Assembly (NCBI GenBank): GCA_033439255.1
Contig: CM065888.1
Location: forward strand, 1,922,001 to 1,986,000
Direction of reading: 5' to 3'
Origin: Hericium rajendrae
Lineage: Eukaryota; Basidiomycota; Agaricomycetes; Russulales; Hericiaceae
Length of the DNA stretch: 64,000 nt
Below are positions 55,701 to 64,000 of this stretch, in pieces. The number at the start of each line of letters is the position of its first letter. The stretch's first letter is position 1. The translations under genes were made by a program, and so were the position numbers. A model generated the notes under the pieces. That model ran no database searches, had not been told where the DNA came from, and saw only the letters and a list, made by a program, of their open reading frames with translations.

Positions 55701-57241
55701 TGTAACAGAAGCAGCGGGACAGGGGTAATGTCGAGGATGAAAGTGAGCAGTAGTGATTGGGGGCACGCTAGAGCAATCAGGAACGATGAAGGTGACTCTG
55801 ATGCGAGGAAAGTGAGCCTGAGATGGACTAGAGGTGATCAGGGGCGATGAGGAGCGACTTTGAGGCGATCTTGCTATGACTAGGGCAATGCGAGACAATT
55901 GGAAGGGACGAGTGAAGAGCCAAGGTGGTGGACGACGACCTGAGATGATAACTGATGATCTGGAATGCTCAAAAGCGATGACAAATGCTCAAAAGCAATA
56001 GAAGGCGATTCTGGGGCAACCAAAATGACGAGCGATAGGGAGAGATGATCCAAAGGGGCCAGGGGTGCTCCTGGGGCGATACGACCTGAAAAAGCGATGA
56101 GAAACTGCTAAAGCAACCAATGTCGCCAACGGCAAGTCAAGATCGCCAGCGGAAATCTGAAACAAAAGAAAGCAAGAAGGGGCCAAGAAAATGACCTGAG
56201 AGCGACTCGAGAGGCTCCTGAACGTCAATGGTGACTTTGGGATGGACTGTAAGCGGTCTGGACACAACTGGCTCAACCTGAAAGAAACAAGACTCCTCTG
56301 CAACCAATGGAGAGTGCTAGGGATGCTGGGGCGACCTTCCCTAAGACAAGATGCGATAAGTCGATGGGAGACGGCTTCTGAACAAAAGACAGTGATAGGA
56401 GTGATCGATAGGAACCCTGGGGCAAAGAAAAGTGACTCAAAGCACTGGAAGGTGATAAGAGGAGGAGCTGATGCAAGCTATGGGGTACAGAGGCACCTCC
56501 AAGGCGAGTCTGAGCAACAGAAGGGAGCTGGGATGACTCAATGGTGTGAAGAGGTCGCCGAAGGGGATATAAGGGCAATCCTGGACGACCTAAGATGCTG
56601 AAAGCTGGCTGCGACCTAGTACGCTATCGGCGACTCTGTGGCAACAGCGCTAGGCGATGATCCTGGGTGCTAAAAAGGCAAACAAGAGCGATTGAAGACC
56701 AACTAATGCCGTCAAAATGCGATCTGGGGCGACCAAACGAAGTGAGAAGTGATGCTAGGCAGTAAGAGATGCTGGGGACCGAGTCCGCCTAAGGCAACCT
56801 TGAGGCGAGCTGAGACGATCTGAGGTGATCAAGGGATGATTAAAGACGATTGGAGTGACTTAAAGACGACGAAGAAAGGCCGGAGGTGACGAGAGGTGAT
56901 AGGAGATGACTCAGAACGATCTGAGCCAGTACAGGGCACTGAGGAGAGATGGAGGATGGTCCTGGGCGACAAAAAGCGACTCTGGGAGGGGCAGGATGGT
57001 GGAAAGCGACAGGAGGCAATCAGGTGCGATGAATGGTGCTGAGAACCGGTTGGAAAGCTCTGCAGCCAATGGCAATCTCGAAGAATGCACCAAGGCCGCC
57101 TAAGGCGATAGCAAGCGAGAATGTGATAGAGAGCAAAAATGCGATGTCCTGACCTCGATGGCAGTCTTGACCCGATAGAGGCTACGCCTGGGTACACCCC
57201 TCACTGTTTTGAGTATGGAACCCTCACGGTGGGCTCCAAAA
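55701..57241 (-). other. Long leader of the gag-only element
   Basis: 1.5 kb between the 5' LTR and gag with no convincing ORF. It is packed with GGCGA, GAGCGA and AAGCGAT motifs at irregular spacing, also found in the LTR and the gag region. The primer-binding site is at its 5' end (about 57238-57222). It may hold packaging signals; that is inference. Confidence 0.5.
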
Positions 57242-58449
57242 TGATGTGTGGACCCTGGGAATGGAGGCGGCAGCCAAAACCAAAACCAACAGAGTACTGG
57301 GGGGTGCGAGGGGACCAAGTATCTCAAGTGAGGAGTGAGGTGAGGGCAGCTGAGGGTCATTGCAGCAGGAACAATGGAGCGACCAGTTCACTAAGGGCGA
57401 GTCTGAGGCGATCTGGTGATAAGCGGCTGGGAAGGATGAGGAACGGCTGTAGAATGACAAGGAGAACGACGAGACACACGGGTCTCCGATACGACGGACT
57501 AATCCTAGAGAAAAGGACTGAAAAGCGGCTGATATGACTGAATCTGATGAACGACGCTGCGGGCGGACTGGCCTAAAGAGGGCGGACTTGTCTAAAGTCT
57601 GGAGAATGATGAGAACAACAGTGAGAGAGACTTCTGAGGTCTGAGCTCCGAGGGGGAAAGGTGCACTGGGGGGTTCTATTCGAAGCTGGGACTCTGTCTA
57701 CCATACAAGTAAGAAACTCGCCCTTGGCGGTCTCGGGCGATCTCGGACTCGGCTGCTCTATGGTACATCTATGGTCCAAAACCATCAAAAGGCGGCATCC
57801 AGGCATCCTGTACAACACAGACCCGGTACTGTCAAGACTGGGTTCAGGGGAACAGTGAAGCCATCCAAGTCACCCCAAGGGATCAAGGATCAAAGAGCAG
57901 AGGATGTCATAGAGAGTAGAGACAGGCTGAGAATGTCTAGGGTACAATGGGACTGGAGAGTCAAGTGGACAAACTGAGGAAGCCAGTCAGAAAGGTAGCC
58001 CTATATATACTGGAAGGATAGCCCAAAGGGGAACAAGGGATATCCTGAAAGGGGAACAAGGGGAAGGGGAACAAGGGATGTCCCAAAGGGGAACAAGGGA
58101 TATCCTAAAGGGGAACAAGGGATATCCTAACAGGGAACAAGGGGACATAACAAGGGAGTGTCCATATAGGGAACAAAGGGAATGAAGAAGACCAATGGGC
58201 GATTCATGACAGGTACCATAATGCCAGCAGCCTGATTGGCTCACCAAAACCGCTGAGGACGACCTGGAGCGAACTTGAGGAAACCTCGGTGAGGCCTGCA
58301 GTAGCTGACAACTCCTGAGATGAGGGACATCACCGCTCTGAGCGAGGTTGGTGGGTGAGGAGCTGGAAGCTGGATGGAAGTGAAGGGGAACTGCATGGAA
58401 GATGGTGAGATGAGGTCTAACGTTGCTGAACACAGCTTGAGGCGTATCA
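57242..58449 (-). repeat. 5' LTR of the gag-only element, containing a solo LTR
   Basis: The same 821-bp LTR, enlarged by the 382-bp solo LTR plus a 5-bp duplication at 57830-58216. Plus-strand ends TGATGTGTGG and GGCGTATCA. Confidence 0.92.
57830..58211. mobile_element. Solo LTR nested in an LTR
   Basis: 382 bp from TGTCAAGACTGGG to GATTCATGACA, flanked by GGTAC at 57825-57829 and 58212-58216 (perfect 5-bp duplication). It has a TATA-like CTATATATACTGG and a run of about six AAGGGGAACAAGGGATATCC-type units (about 58020-58160). It is a relative of the chromovirus LTR at 5068-5490. Confidence 0.93.
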
Positions 58450-59370
58450 GCGGGCCTGCTGCCTCGTGCATGGGCTTCGCCCCTCTCGCACGACCTCGCC
58501 GTCCCGTGTCCCGAATTGCTGCCTGGCGCATGGGCCAGCCACCTTGTGCGCGGCCTCCCCGTCTCGCGCAGGGGCCGACGCGTTGCACGCGACCCCGCCG
58601 TGGTCCGTGCGCATGGCCAGTGAGACAGGCAAGCACGCGCGCACGTCATCCACAGCTGTGCGCAATCATGTCGCAGCCGACGCCTCACACGCGGGCTCCG
58701 CACGTCGTACTCCGCATCGCCGTCCAGCATGCGGCTAGTGCGCCTCGCGCGCAGGCTTACCGCACCGTGCACGGACCCGCGGCAGCGTGTCGACATCGCC
58801 AGCTCGCGTCACACTCCGGCGTGCAAGGCTGCTGCATTGCGCACGGCCTCCGCGCCGCGTCCCAGCTCCTCTATCTCGCGCACGGGCCCGGCATCTCAAC
58901 CACTTACGCACAGGTCCCAGGCCTTGCGCATGCCCGCCACGTCTCGCTCATGCCCCTCAACACACCACGCACGCACTCAGCACCGGCGCCATCTCGCGTA
59001 CACCGTCCGCACCTCGTGCACGCCCGCCGCGGCCCTTGCACGTCCCTCGCGCCTCACGCATGGGCCCGCTGCCTGCCGCCCTTATGCACATTCCCCACGC
59101 CTCGCGTATGTGCCTGTGGCAGCACGGCATCCCCACGCATGGGCATCCGCATCTCACGCACATACCCTACGGCCCTGCGTGAGCCCGCGACAGTCCGGCA
59201 TGTCGCGCACAGGCCCTGGGCCTCCACGTTTCCCGTGCACAGTCCGCGCTCTTGCGCACGGGCCCCGAGCTTCGCACGTGGCCGACGCGTCTCACACGCA
59301 GCGTCACGCACACCAGCTGTGCCTTTGTGTGGTGCATGCTTTGTCGCACCCCGCGGGCGCACGTGTCACG
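58450..59370. repeat. GC-rich degenerate repeat tract of element Y
   Basis: CG-rich short units of the type CCTCGCGCACGGGCC and CGCACG...GCCCGC recur irregularly. All frames give Arg/Ala/Pro/His-rich translations without motifs, so the long ORFs here are artefacts of composition. It appears homologous to the CG-poor tract at 47690-49090. Confidence 0.6.
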
Positions 59371-60113
59371 TAGTATACTTGTTTGTAGTAGTAATTAAAT
59401 ATAATCAAATTTGACCTGTTTTGAGTATATTTTGCTCGAAATCATAGACTCTACACTGACTACAGATATTATAGCAGCCTGAGGGTCCATAGTAACCTTT
59501 AGAAGCTCTGTATGGAACATAGTCTCTATAGGATACATAGAGGTAGACAGAGGATACATAAGTTACATAGTAGGCATAGTAGTGTCCTGTTACTATGTAA
59601 TACTATATACCCATCACCTATGACTATGATAGCTATGATAGCTACCATAGTCCTGTATAGATGTGTGGCCCAACTACATAGTAGCCATAGCACTATGAAA
59701 CCAGACATAGCATTGGCTGGCAGCTATGTAGATTTCACATTTTTGAGATGTATGGTGAGATATAGTGATAATGGGCATATATGATTGGGGCTGTAAGTTA
59801 GTGTTGGCAGATGGCATATAGTAGTATGTAGTTAGTTAGGGATCATGACATATAGAGTTGAACTTTGCAGTATAATATGTTAACCAAAATAAAGTTTGGA
59901 TAGTAGGTTACCCGCAGGTCACTCGCAGGTCAATGGGTTTGAGCACAACCTTGATCTGGATTTGTACAGGTCTCAGCCACCAGGTGATTCAGATCTATGA
60001 GTTAGATACCTGCAGGTCAATTTCGTGGGTATACCCATGTTGACCTACAGGTGGCTCTGACTCATGTCGAACCCTAAAGCATATAAAAAAACACTATTTA
60101 ATCTAATCTAATC

Positions 60114-60359
60114 ATGAGTAGTTCAGCTCCTACCTCTGATAACTCTACATTTTCTGCTATGTTATATATCTTAGCACCTTATTTTATATATAATCTTGTA
60201 TGTTATACAGTACACACTTGTCATATCTTATTATACTCAGCCCGATATATGATATACACTATTATATATGCTTATACTATAGATACTTGTAATATCTACA
60301 ATTATAGTAGTAGTCTAGTTGTATGTCTAATCAAACAAGATTCAAGATTGAATATATGA
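60114..60359 (+). CDS. Small ORF (81 aa), second copy
   Basis: The same frame as 2521-2766, starting MSSSAPTSDNST. It differs at a few residues and remains open, which weakly favours a real coding origin, although the AT-rich Tyr/Ile-heavy body is not convincing. Confidence 0.25.
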   Translation: MSSSAPTSDNSTFSAMLYILAPYFIYNLVCYTVHTCHILLYSARYMIYTIIYAYTIDTCNIYNYSSSLVVCLIKQDSRLNI

Positions 60360-60515
60360 TCAATGTCAAACATTGTGTTATTGAACAAAGCTAATGGCCA
60401 ATCACGTGATCAATAGCAGACCTTGTTCGGCCGCACAAGGTCTGGTGGCTGTGCTTAGCTTATGTCAGCAGTAGTTGATGTTGCGCTCTCTGCTCTCTCT
60501 TCTTTTCTTCAGATA

Positions 60516-63500
60516 CATCAGTAAACCTCAAATTGTCTGACTTGTCTGAGATTTGCCTGAAATATATCTAATTTTGCTTTATTTTGCCTAAATATAAGTT
60601 GTTAAATAGTCAGACATTCCTACGGGTGTCTATCGTCCAGACATCATCAGACCATATCAGAAAAAATTGTCTGACATCAGACAAATATCTGACTGTCAGA
60701 TTAAAAGTCAGATTTCAGACTTTTGATCTAAGAGTCAGATATTTGTCTGATGTCAGATTTCTTTGTCTGATATCAGAATATACCTGACTATCAGACTTTA
60801 ATCTGATGTTAGAGATTTGTCTGATCCTCAGACTAGAAGTCTGATATTAGACTTTTAATCTGGCAGTTAGATATATTCTGATAGTCAGATATATTCTGAT
60901 ATCAGAGAGTTGTTTGACTATTAGATTACAGCCTGACTATCAGACATGCTCTGATTTTAGAGTAAAATCTGATCTCAGTTTATTTTCAGATGAAGTCTAT
61001 ACATCTTTACAGGCAAGCTTCAATAGCTCAGGGTTATCAGAGTTAAAGCTTGCATAGATGTCTAACATGATTGAAATGTTGTCAGATCAAACAGACATGT
61101 CAGAACTCTCTAAGATACAAAATCAGACAAGATCAGACTTATAACAGTTAGTTCAGATATATTTCAAGTCATATCAGACACAAGTCAGGTTTATTTTCAG
61201 AATAGTCAGAAGTTATTTCAGACTCTTCAAAAGCACTTTCAGCTCAAAATTAGATTTTTCAGACTAATATTCAGACACTCAGAATCACACCAAAATGTCA
61301 AAACCACTGCACTCTAAAATTATGCAGGTAGATCAACTAAAACACCCAATGCAGCACAAACCCAAAAAAGTAGGCCATAGATGAAAGGAAATTAACAGTA
61401 AAGTAAATCATTAAAATCATTAAAAGAGTCAGATGTATCAGCAAAGCTAAACCAGAAGTCAGCTCAGAACAATAAAACAAAATCAGACACACTCACATAA
61501 AATCAAGAAGCTTCAGATCCTGTTCAGAAAAAAAGAGTTAGAGTCAGCTCAGAACAAAAATCAGACAAATCAAACAAACTCAGACAAAATTCAGAGTCAG
61601 GTCCTACATAGAATTAGATCAGAACAGACTCAGATAAAGAAATGAAACACAAACTATAGGAGGATATCAAATCTAATCTCTAGAAAAACTCAAGTCAGAT
61701 CACTATGCAGAAAAAGAGAAGAAACACAAACTCTTCATCTGCACTCATATAGTCCAAGAGTGCTGTTCTTCTAAGGCTATTAGCATCTGGGACCTGAGAC
61801 TCAACCTCAGGTAGCCTCCTGCCCCTGGAAGAGCTGACCTCCTCAACAAGCTCCATGATACCTTCCCACTTCTTATCAGAAAGCTCATTGATGGCCTTCA
61901 TATAGTGCATACAAGCAGCACCCCAGTTGCGAGAGCTAAACTTCCTACCAGCAATATCTCTGAGATGAAGAGGAACCTCTACAGTAGGTAAGACCCTGAA
62001 CAAAGCACGTTCAACCTGCACAAAGTCAGCAACAACAACAAGAAAATTAGAAGGACTTACAGCCACCACAGCCAAGCAAAGAGCAGCCCTAGGCCAGCCC
62101 TTCTGCTTGGAACCAGCAGAAAGCTGAGAGGTACAAGAGATATGGGCATATGCAAGAGTCTTGATGATCATGGAGTTCCTGAACATGCCAGAAACACTCT
62201 GCAAAATTTGTTAACAAAGGAAACAGAGAAAACAAGAAACATACTGAGCCTCCACCCTCCTTTAGCTCAAAGTCAAGAAAGATAAAGGGATAGGATCCAC
62301 TATCCTCAGCATCATCATCCTCAGACCGAGTAGGAGTCTCCCACTCCCGTCCAAGATGAAAGCGTGCAGCAGCAAGGATACGATTCGGCTCATGCTTCTC
62401 ATGCTTCTCGAAGGTCAGATTGGTGACCCAGTGGTCCGGCAGATAGTCGCGCACAACATGGATAGCTGTCTTACCAAAGTGCTTTCGCCAGTCGTACGTG
62501 CGCTGCAGAACCTGCCAAAAAAATGATCATCAAAAATAATAAAATAAAAAAGACACCAACTCACCAGACGATAAGCACCATCCTTCTTATGGTATTGATG
62601 AGGGTCATCAGGGAAGCACGAGTCGTACAATTCTTGAACAAGATTGACCATCTTGGGAATGTTGAAGGGATCCGGAAACGTGCCACACATGTCACGCCAC
62701 AGCGGAATGAAATAATCATTCCAAACTGGCAGCGGCACGGGTGCGTCATCGTTGGTGCCACCACGGCGGTGACTAGATGTCGACTGGCCGTCGACATCCG
62801 TTGCGCCATCCGAAGTGTCTAAATCAAGTCAGTAGCATACAAAATCGAATGAATGATCACATACCGAGTCATCATCCGTTGTGCCAGAAGGAGCACGACT
62901 CTGAAAAAAATAAAAGAAGCTTGGTTAGTAACAATACATAACAAACTATGGCAGTACTTTACCACTTTTCTTGGAGTCTTCGAGCCCGATGACATACGGT
63001 GCGGAGTAGTTGGAGTCTTGCTCGTAGATGGAGGAGGGCCTGTCTTGCTTACAGAGGGAGTCTTCGCAGGGGTCTTGGGAGCAGAGGCCTTCGCAGGGGT
63101 CTTGAGTGCAGAAGCCTTCGAAGGGGTCTTGGGCACAGAGGCAGCCTTCGCAGGGGTCTTGAGCACAGATCGGGGAGGTGCAGGGGCATCCAAAGTTGCA
63201 GACTCGTGCACAGCAAGGGCCTCCTTGAAGAGGTTGGCAATCCTCGCATGCACATTGTTCTTGGGCTCGGTGTTGCTGCCCTCACCTTGCACGGTGTCGA
63301 GGGGGACTTCCTCGTCATCCTCGGGCTCGGTGTCACTGCCTTCCACTTGCTGCGCGACGAGCTTGCCATGTGTGGTCTTGACGGGGACTTCCTCGTCGTC
63401 CTCGGGCTCGGTGTCGCTGCCATCGGCTTGCTGCGCGACGAGCTTGCCTTTCGCGGTGTAGACGGGGACTTCCTCGTCGTCCTCGGGCTCAGTGTCGCTG

Positions 63501-64000
63501 CCATCGGCTTGCTGCGCGACGAGCTTGCCTTTCGCGGTGTAGACGGGGACTTCCTCGTCGTCCTCGGGCTCAGTGTCGCTGCCATCGGCTTGCTGCGCGA
63601 CGAGCTTGCCTTTCGCGGTGTAGACGGGGACTTCCTCGTCGTCCTCCGGCTCGGTGTCGCTGCCATCGACTTGTTGCGCGACGAGCTTGCCTTGCGTGGT
63701 CTCGACGGGGACTTCCGCGTCATCTTCGGGCTCGGTGTCGCTGCCCTCAGCCTGCGGCGGATCCGATTCCGGGGGCGCATTACGCACGGGGGCAGTGTCC
63801 AGCTCTATCGCGCTGGGAGCAGGGCGGCGGGGCTGAACAACGTAGATCGAGTGAATAGAATGATTAGCGATGCAGTACCATGCATAAAGAATTGAAATTC
63901 ACCTTGACTGTTGTCCTCTGTGCCTTGCTGGCACTTGATGCTTTCATGATGGCCTGAACAGGTGGCTGCATCCGAAAGATGTGTATTACAGCAGATGTTA
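60516..64000 (-). mobile_element. Element D: CATCAG-family transposon running off the window
   Basis: It starts CATCAGTAAACC directly after TA (60514-60515), at a site that is empty in repeat copy 1. 60540-61280 is subterminal DNA built of TCTGAT, ATCAGACA and AGTCAGATA motifs. An ACTGCACTCTAAAATTATGCAG block near 61305 matches element B. It carries the best-preserved copy of the second gene. The transposase and the other end, if present, lie beyond 64000. Confidence 0.85.
61695..63971 (-). CDS. Second gene of element D: acidic-repeat protein with conserved C-terminal domain (5' partial)
   Basis: Minus-strand exons, GT-AG bounded: 63971(or beyond)-63903, 63832-62963, 62900-62865, 62818-62565, 62511-62245, 62198-62061 and 62015-61695. 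The N-terminal part has six 26-residue repeats (GSDTEPEDDEEVPVYT, KGKLVAQQAD) and then KTPAK-type basic repeats like a histone H1 tail. The conserved domain follows: WNDYFIPLWRDM, VQELYDSCFP, QRTYDWRKHF, GMFRNSMIIKTLAYAHI, AALCLAVVA, VERALFR, NWGAACMHYMK and LSDKKWEGIME. All later exon phases agree; the 62865/62818 junction does not join in phase as I read it, so a mis-called border or a frameshift remains there. No named domain is recognised. Function unknown; a nuclear, DNA-binding role is inferred from composition. Confidence 0.7.

Larger units (their letters stand above)
52879..58449 (-). mobile_element. Gag-only LTR retrotransposon (5.6 kb, minus strand)
   Basis: LTRs at 52879-53699 (821 bp) and 57242-58449 (821 bp once the nested solo LTR and its duplication are removed) have TGATG...TATCA ends. 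The flanks share GCGG (4-bp duplication). On the minus strand a primer-binding site, TGGAGCCCACCGTGAGG, lies 3-4 nt after the 5' LTR, and GGGGGGAGAA abuts the 3' LTR. The internal 3.5 kb holds an open gag but no protease, RT or integrase. It resembles gag-bearing non-autonomous LTR elements that depend on partners for reverse transcription. Confidence 0.92.
51260..59750. mobile_element. Element Y: 8.5-kb insertion with TA duplication
   Basis: The ends are CATCAGAAAAATGTG and CACATTTTTGAGATG, inverted repeats flanked by TA (51258-51259 and 59751-59752). Copy 1 of the surrounding repeat lacks it. Subterminal regions (51280-51480; 59480-59730) are rich in CTATG/CATAG. Inside are two short tandem arrays, a small spliced-looking segment, a GC-rich tract, and a complete gag-only LTR element with its own solo LTR. 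No transposase is seen, so Y is non-autonomous. Without the LTR element it is about 2.9 kb. Confidence 0.85.
50029..60076. mobile_element. hAT-like non-autonomous element, copy 2, split by element Y
   Basis: The ends are TAGGGTTCAACAC and GTCGAACCCTA, flanked by identical AAGCATAT at 50021-50028 and 60077-60084. Without Y it would be about 1.56 kb, like copy 1. AGGTCA-type motifs cluster near both ends. No transposase gene. Confidence 0.8.
49091..60515. repeat. Large dispersed repeat unit, copy 2 (split by element Y)
   Basis: 49091-51257 and 59753-60515 together match window positions 1-2926. The gap is the 8.5-kb element Y. The match stops exactly at TA 60514-60515, where element D starts; copy 1 continues uninterrupted through the same point (AGATAGCTTTG near 2926). 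Confidence 0.85.

Noticed and set aside
58374-59414. 346-codon plus-strand ORF and overlapping long frames on both strands
   Set aside because: It lies in GC-rich repeats; Arg/Ala/Pro/His-rich translations are open in several frames and show no motif.
62999-63895. 298-codon plus-strand and 243-codon alternative minus-strand ORFs
   Set aside because: They are shadows of the acidic 26-residue repeats of the D gene; the chosen frame joins the conserved domain exons.

Overview
This window reads as transposon-dense DNA from a filamentous basidiomycete, most likely an agaricomycete. The evidence is a Plavaka-type (CACTA-like) transposase, Ty3/gypsy polyproteins including a chromodomain remnant, GT-AG introns of roughly 45-70 nt, and no ordinary host gene, rRNA or tRNA. 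I cannot name the species. Almost every base can be assigned to mobile DNA, and many insertions sit inside one another with exact target-site duplications (TSDs).

Layout. 1-2926 is one copy of a repeat unit whose second copy lies at 49091-60515. It contains a hAT-like non-autonomous element (937-2483, 8-bp TSD). 2825-4749 holds a quasi-palindrome pair, a 158-bp tandem array and a MITE. 5068-10389 is a decayed minus-strand Ty3 chromovirus that carries an intact Tc1 element (7878-9181) and two MITEs. At 10390 a large element (B) begins. Inside B sits a Plavaka transposon (A, 12624-45782, TA TSD). A is about 9 kb once six insertions are subtracted: a 16.9-kb giant-LTR Ty3 element (13488-30432), a 5.1-kb LTR element (33047-38181), three MITEs and a solo LTR. 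B resumes at 45785 and is entered by element C (45840). C is entered at 47581 by older repeat DNA holding copy 2 of the repeat unit. That copy is split by an 8.5-kb element Y (51260-59750, TA TSD), which itself carries a gag-only LTR element (52879-58449), which in turn carries a solo LTR. At 60516 a further element (D) starts and runs off the window.

How the parts work together. Elements A, B, C and D and at least nine MITEs share CATCAG termini, flanking 2-bp duplications where both ends can be read, and subterminal DNA packed with TCTGAT/ATCAGA. Element A carries a plus-strand Plavaka transposase and, divergently, a second multi-exon gene. B, C and D each carry a homologue of that second gene, its 3' end next to the element terminus. 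Its product has a long low-complexity or tandem-repeat N-terminus (seen in A and D) and a conserved C-terminal domain. A TnpA-like role (binding subterminal repeats, or regulation) is my inference. This two-gene system is the best candidate for something undescribed. The second strong candidate is the giant-LTR element, whose 2.64-kb LTRs each contain a protein-coding frame.

Most coding regions are broken, and most stop codons can be explained by C-to-T or G-to-A changes, as expected from RIP-like mutation or methylcytosine decay. The Tc1 transposase, the gag of the gag-only element, and most of the second gene in element D remain open.
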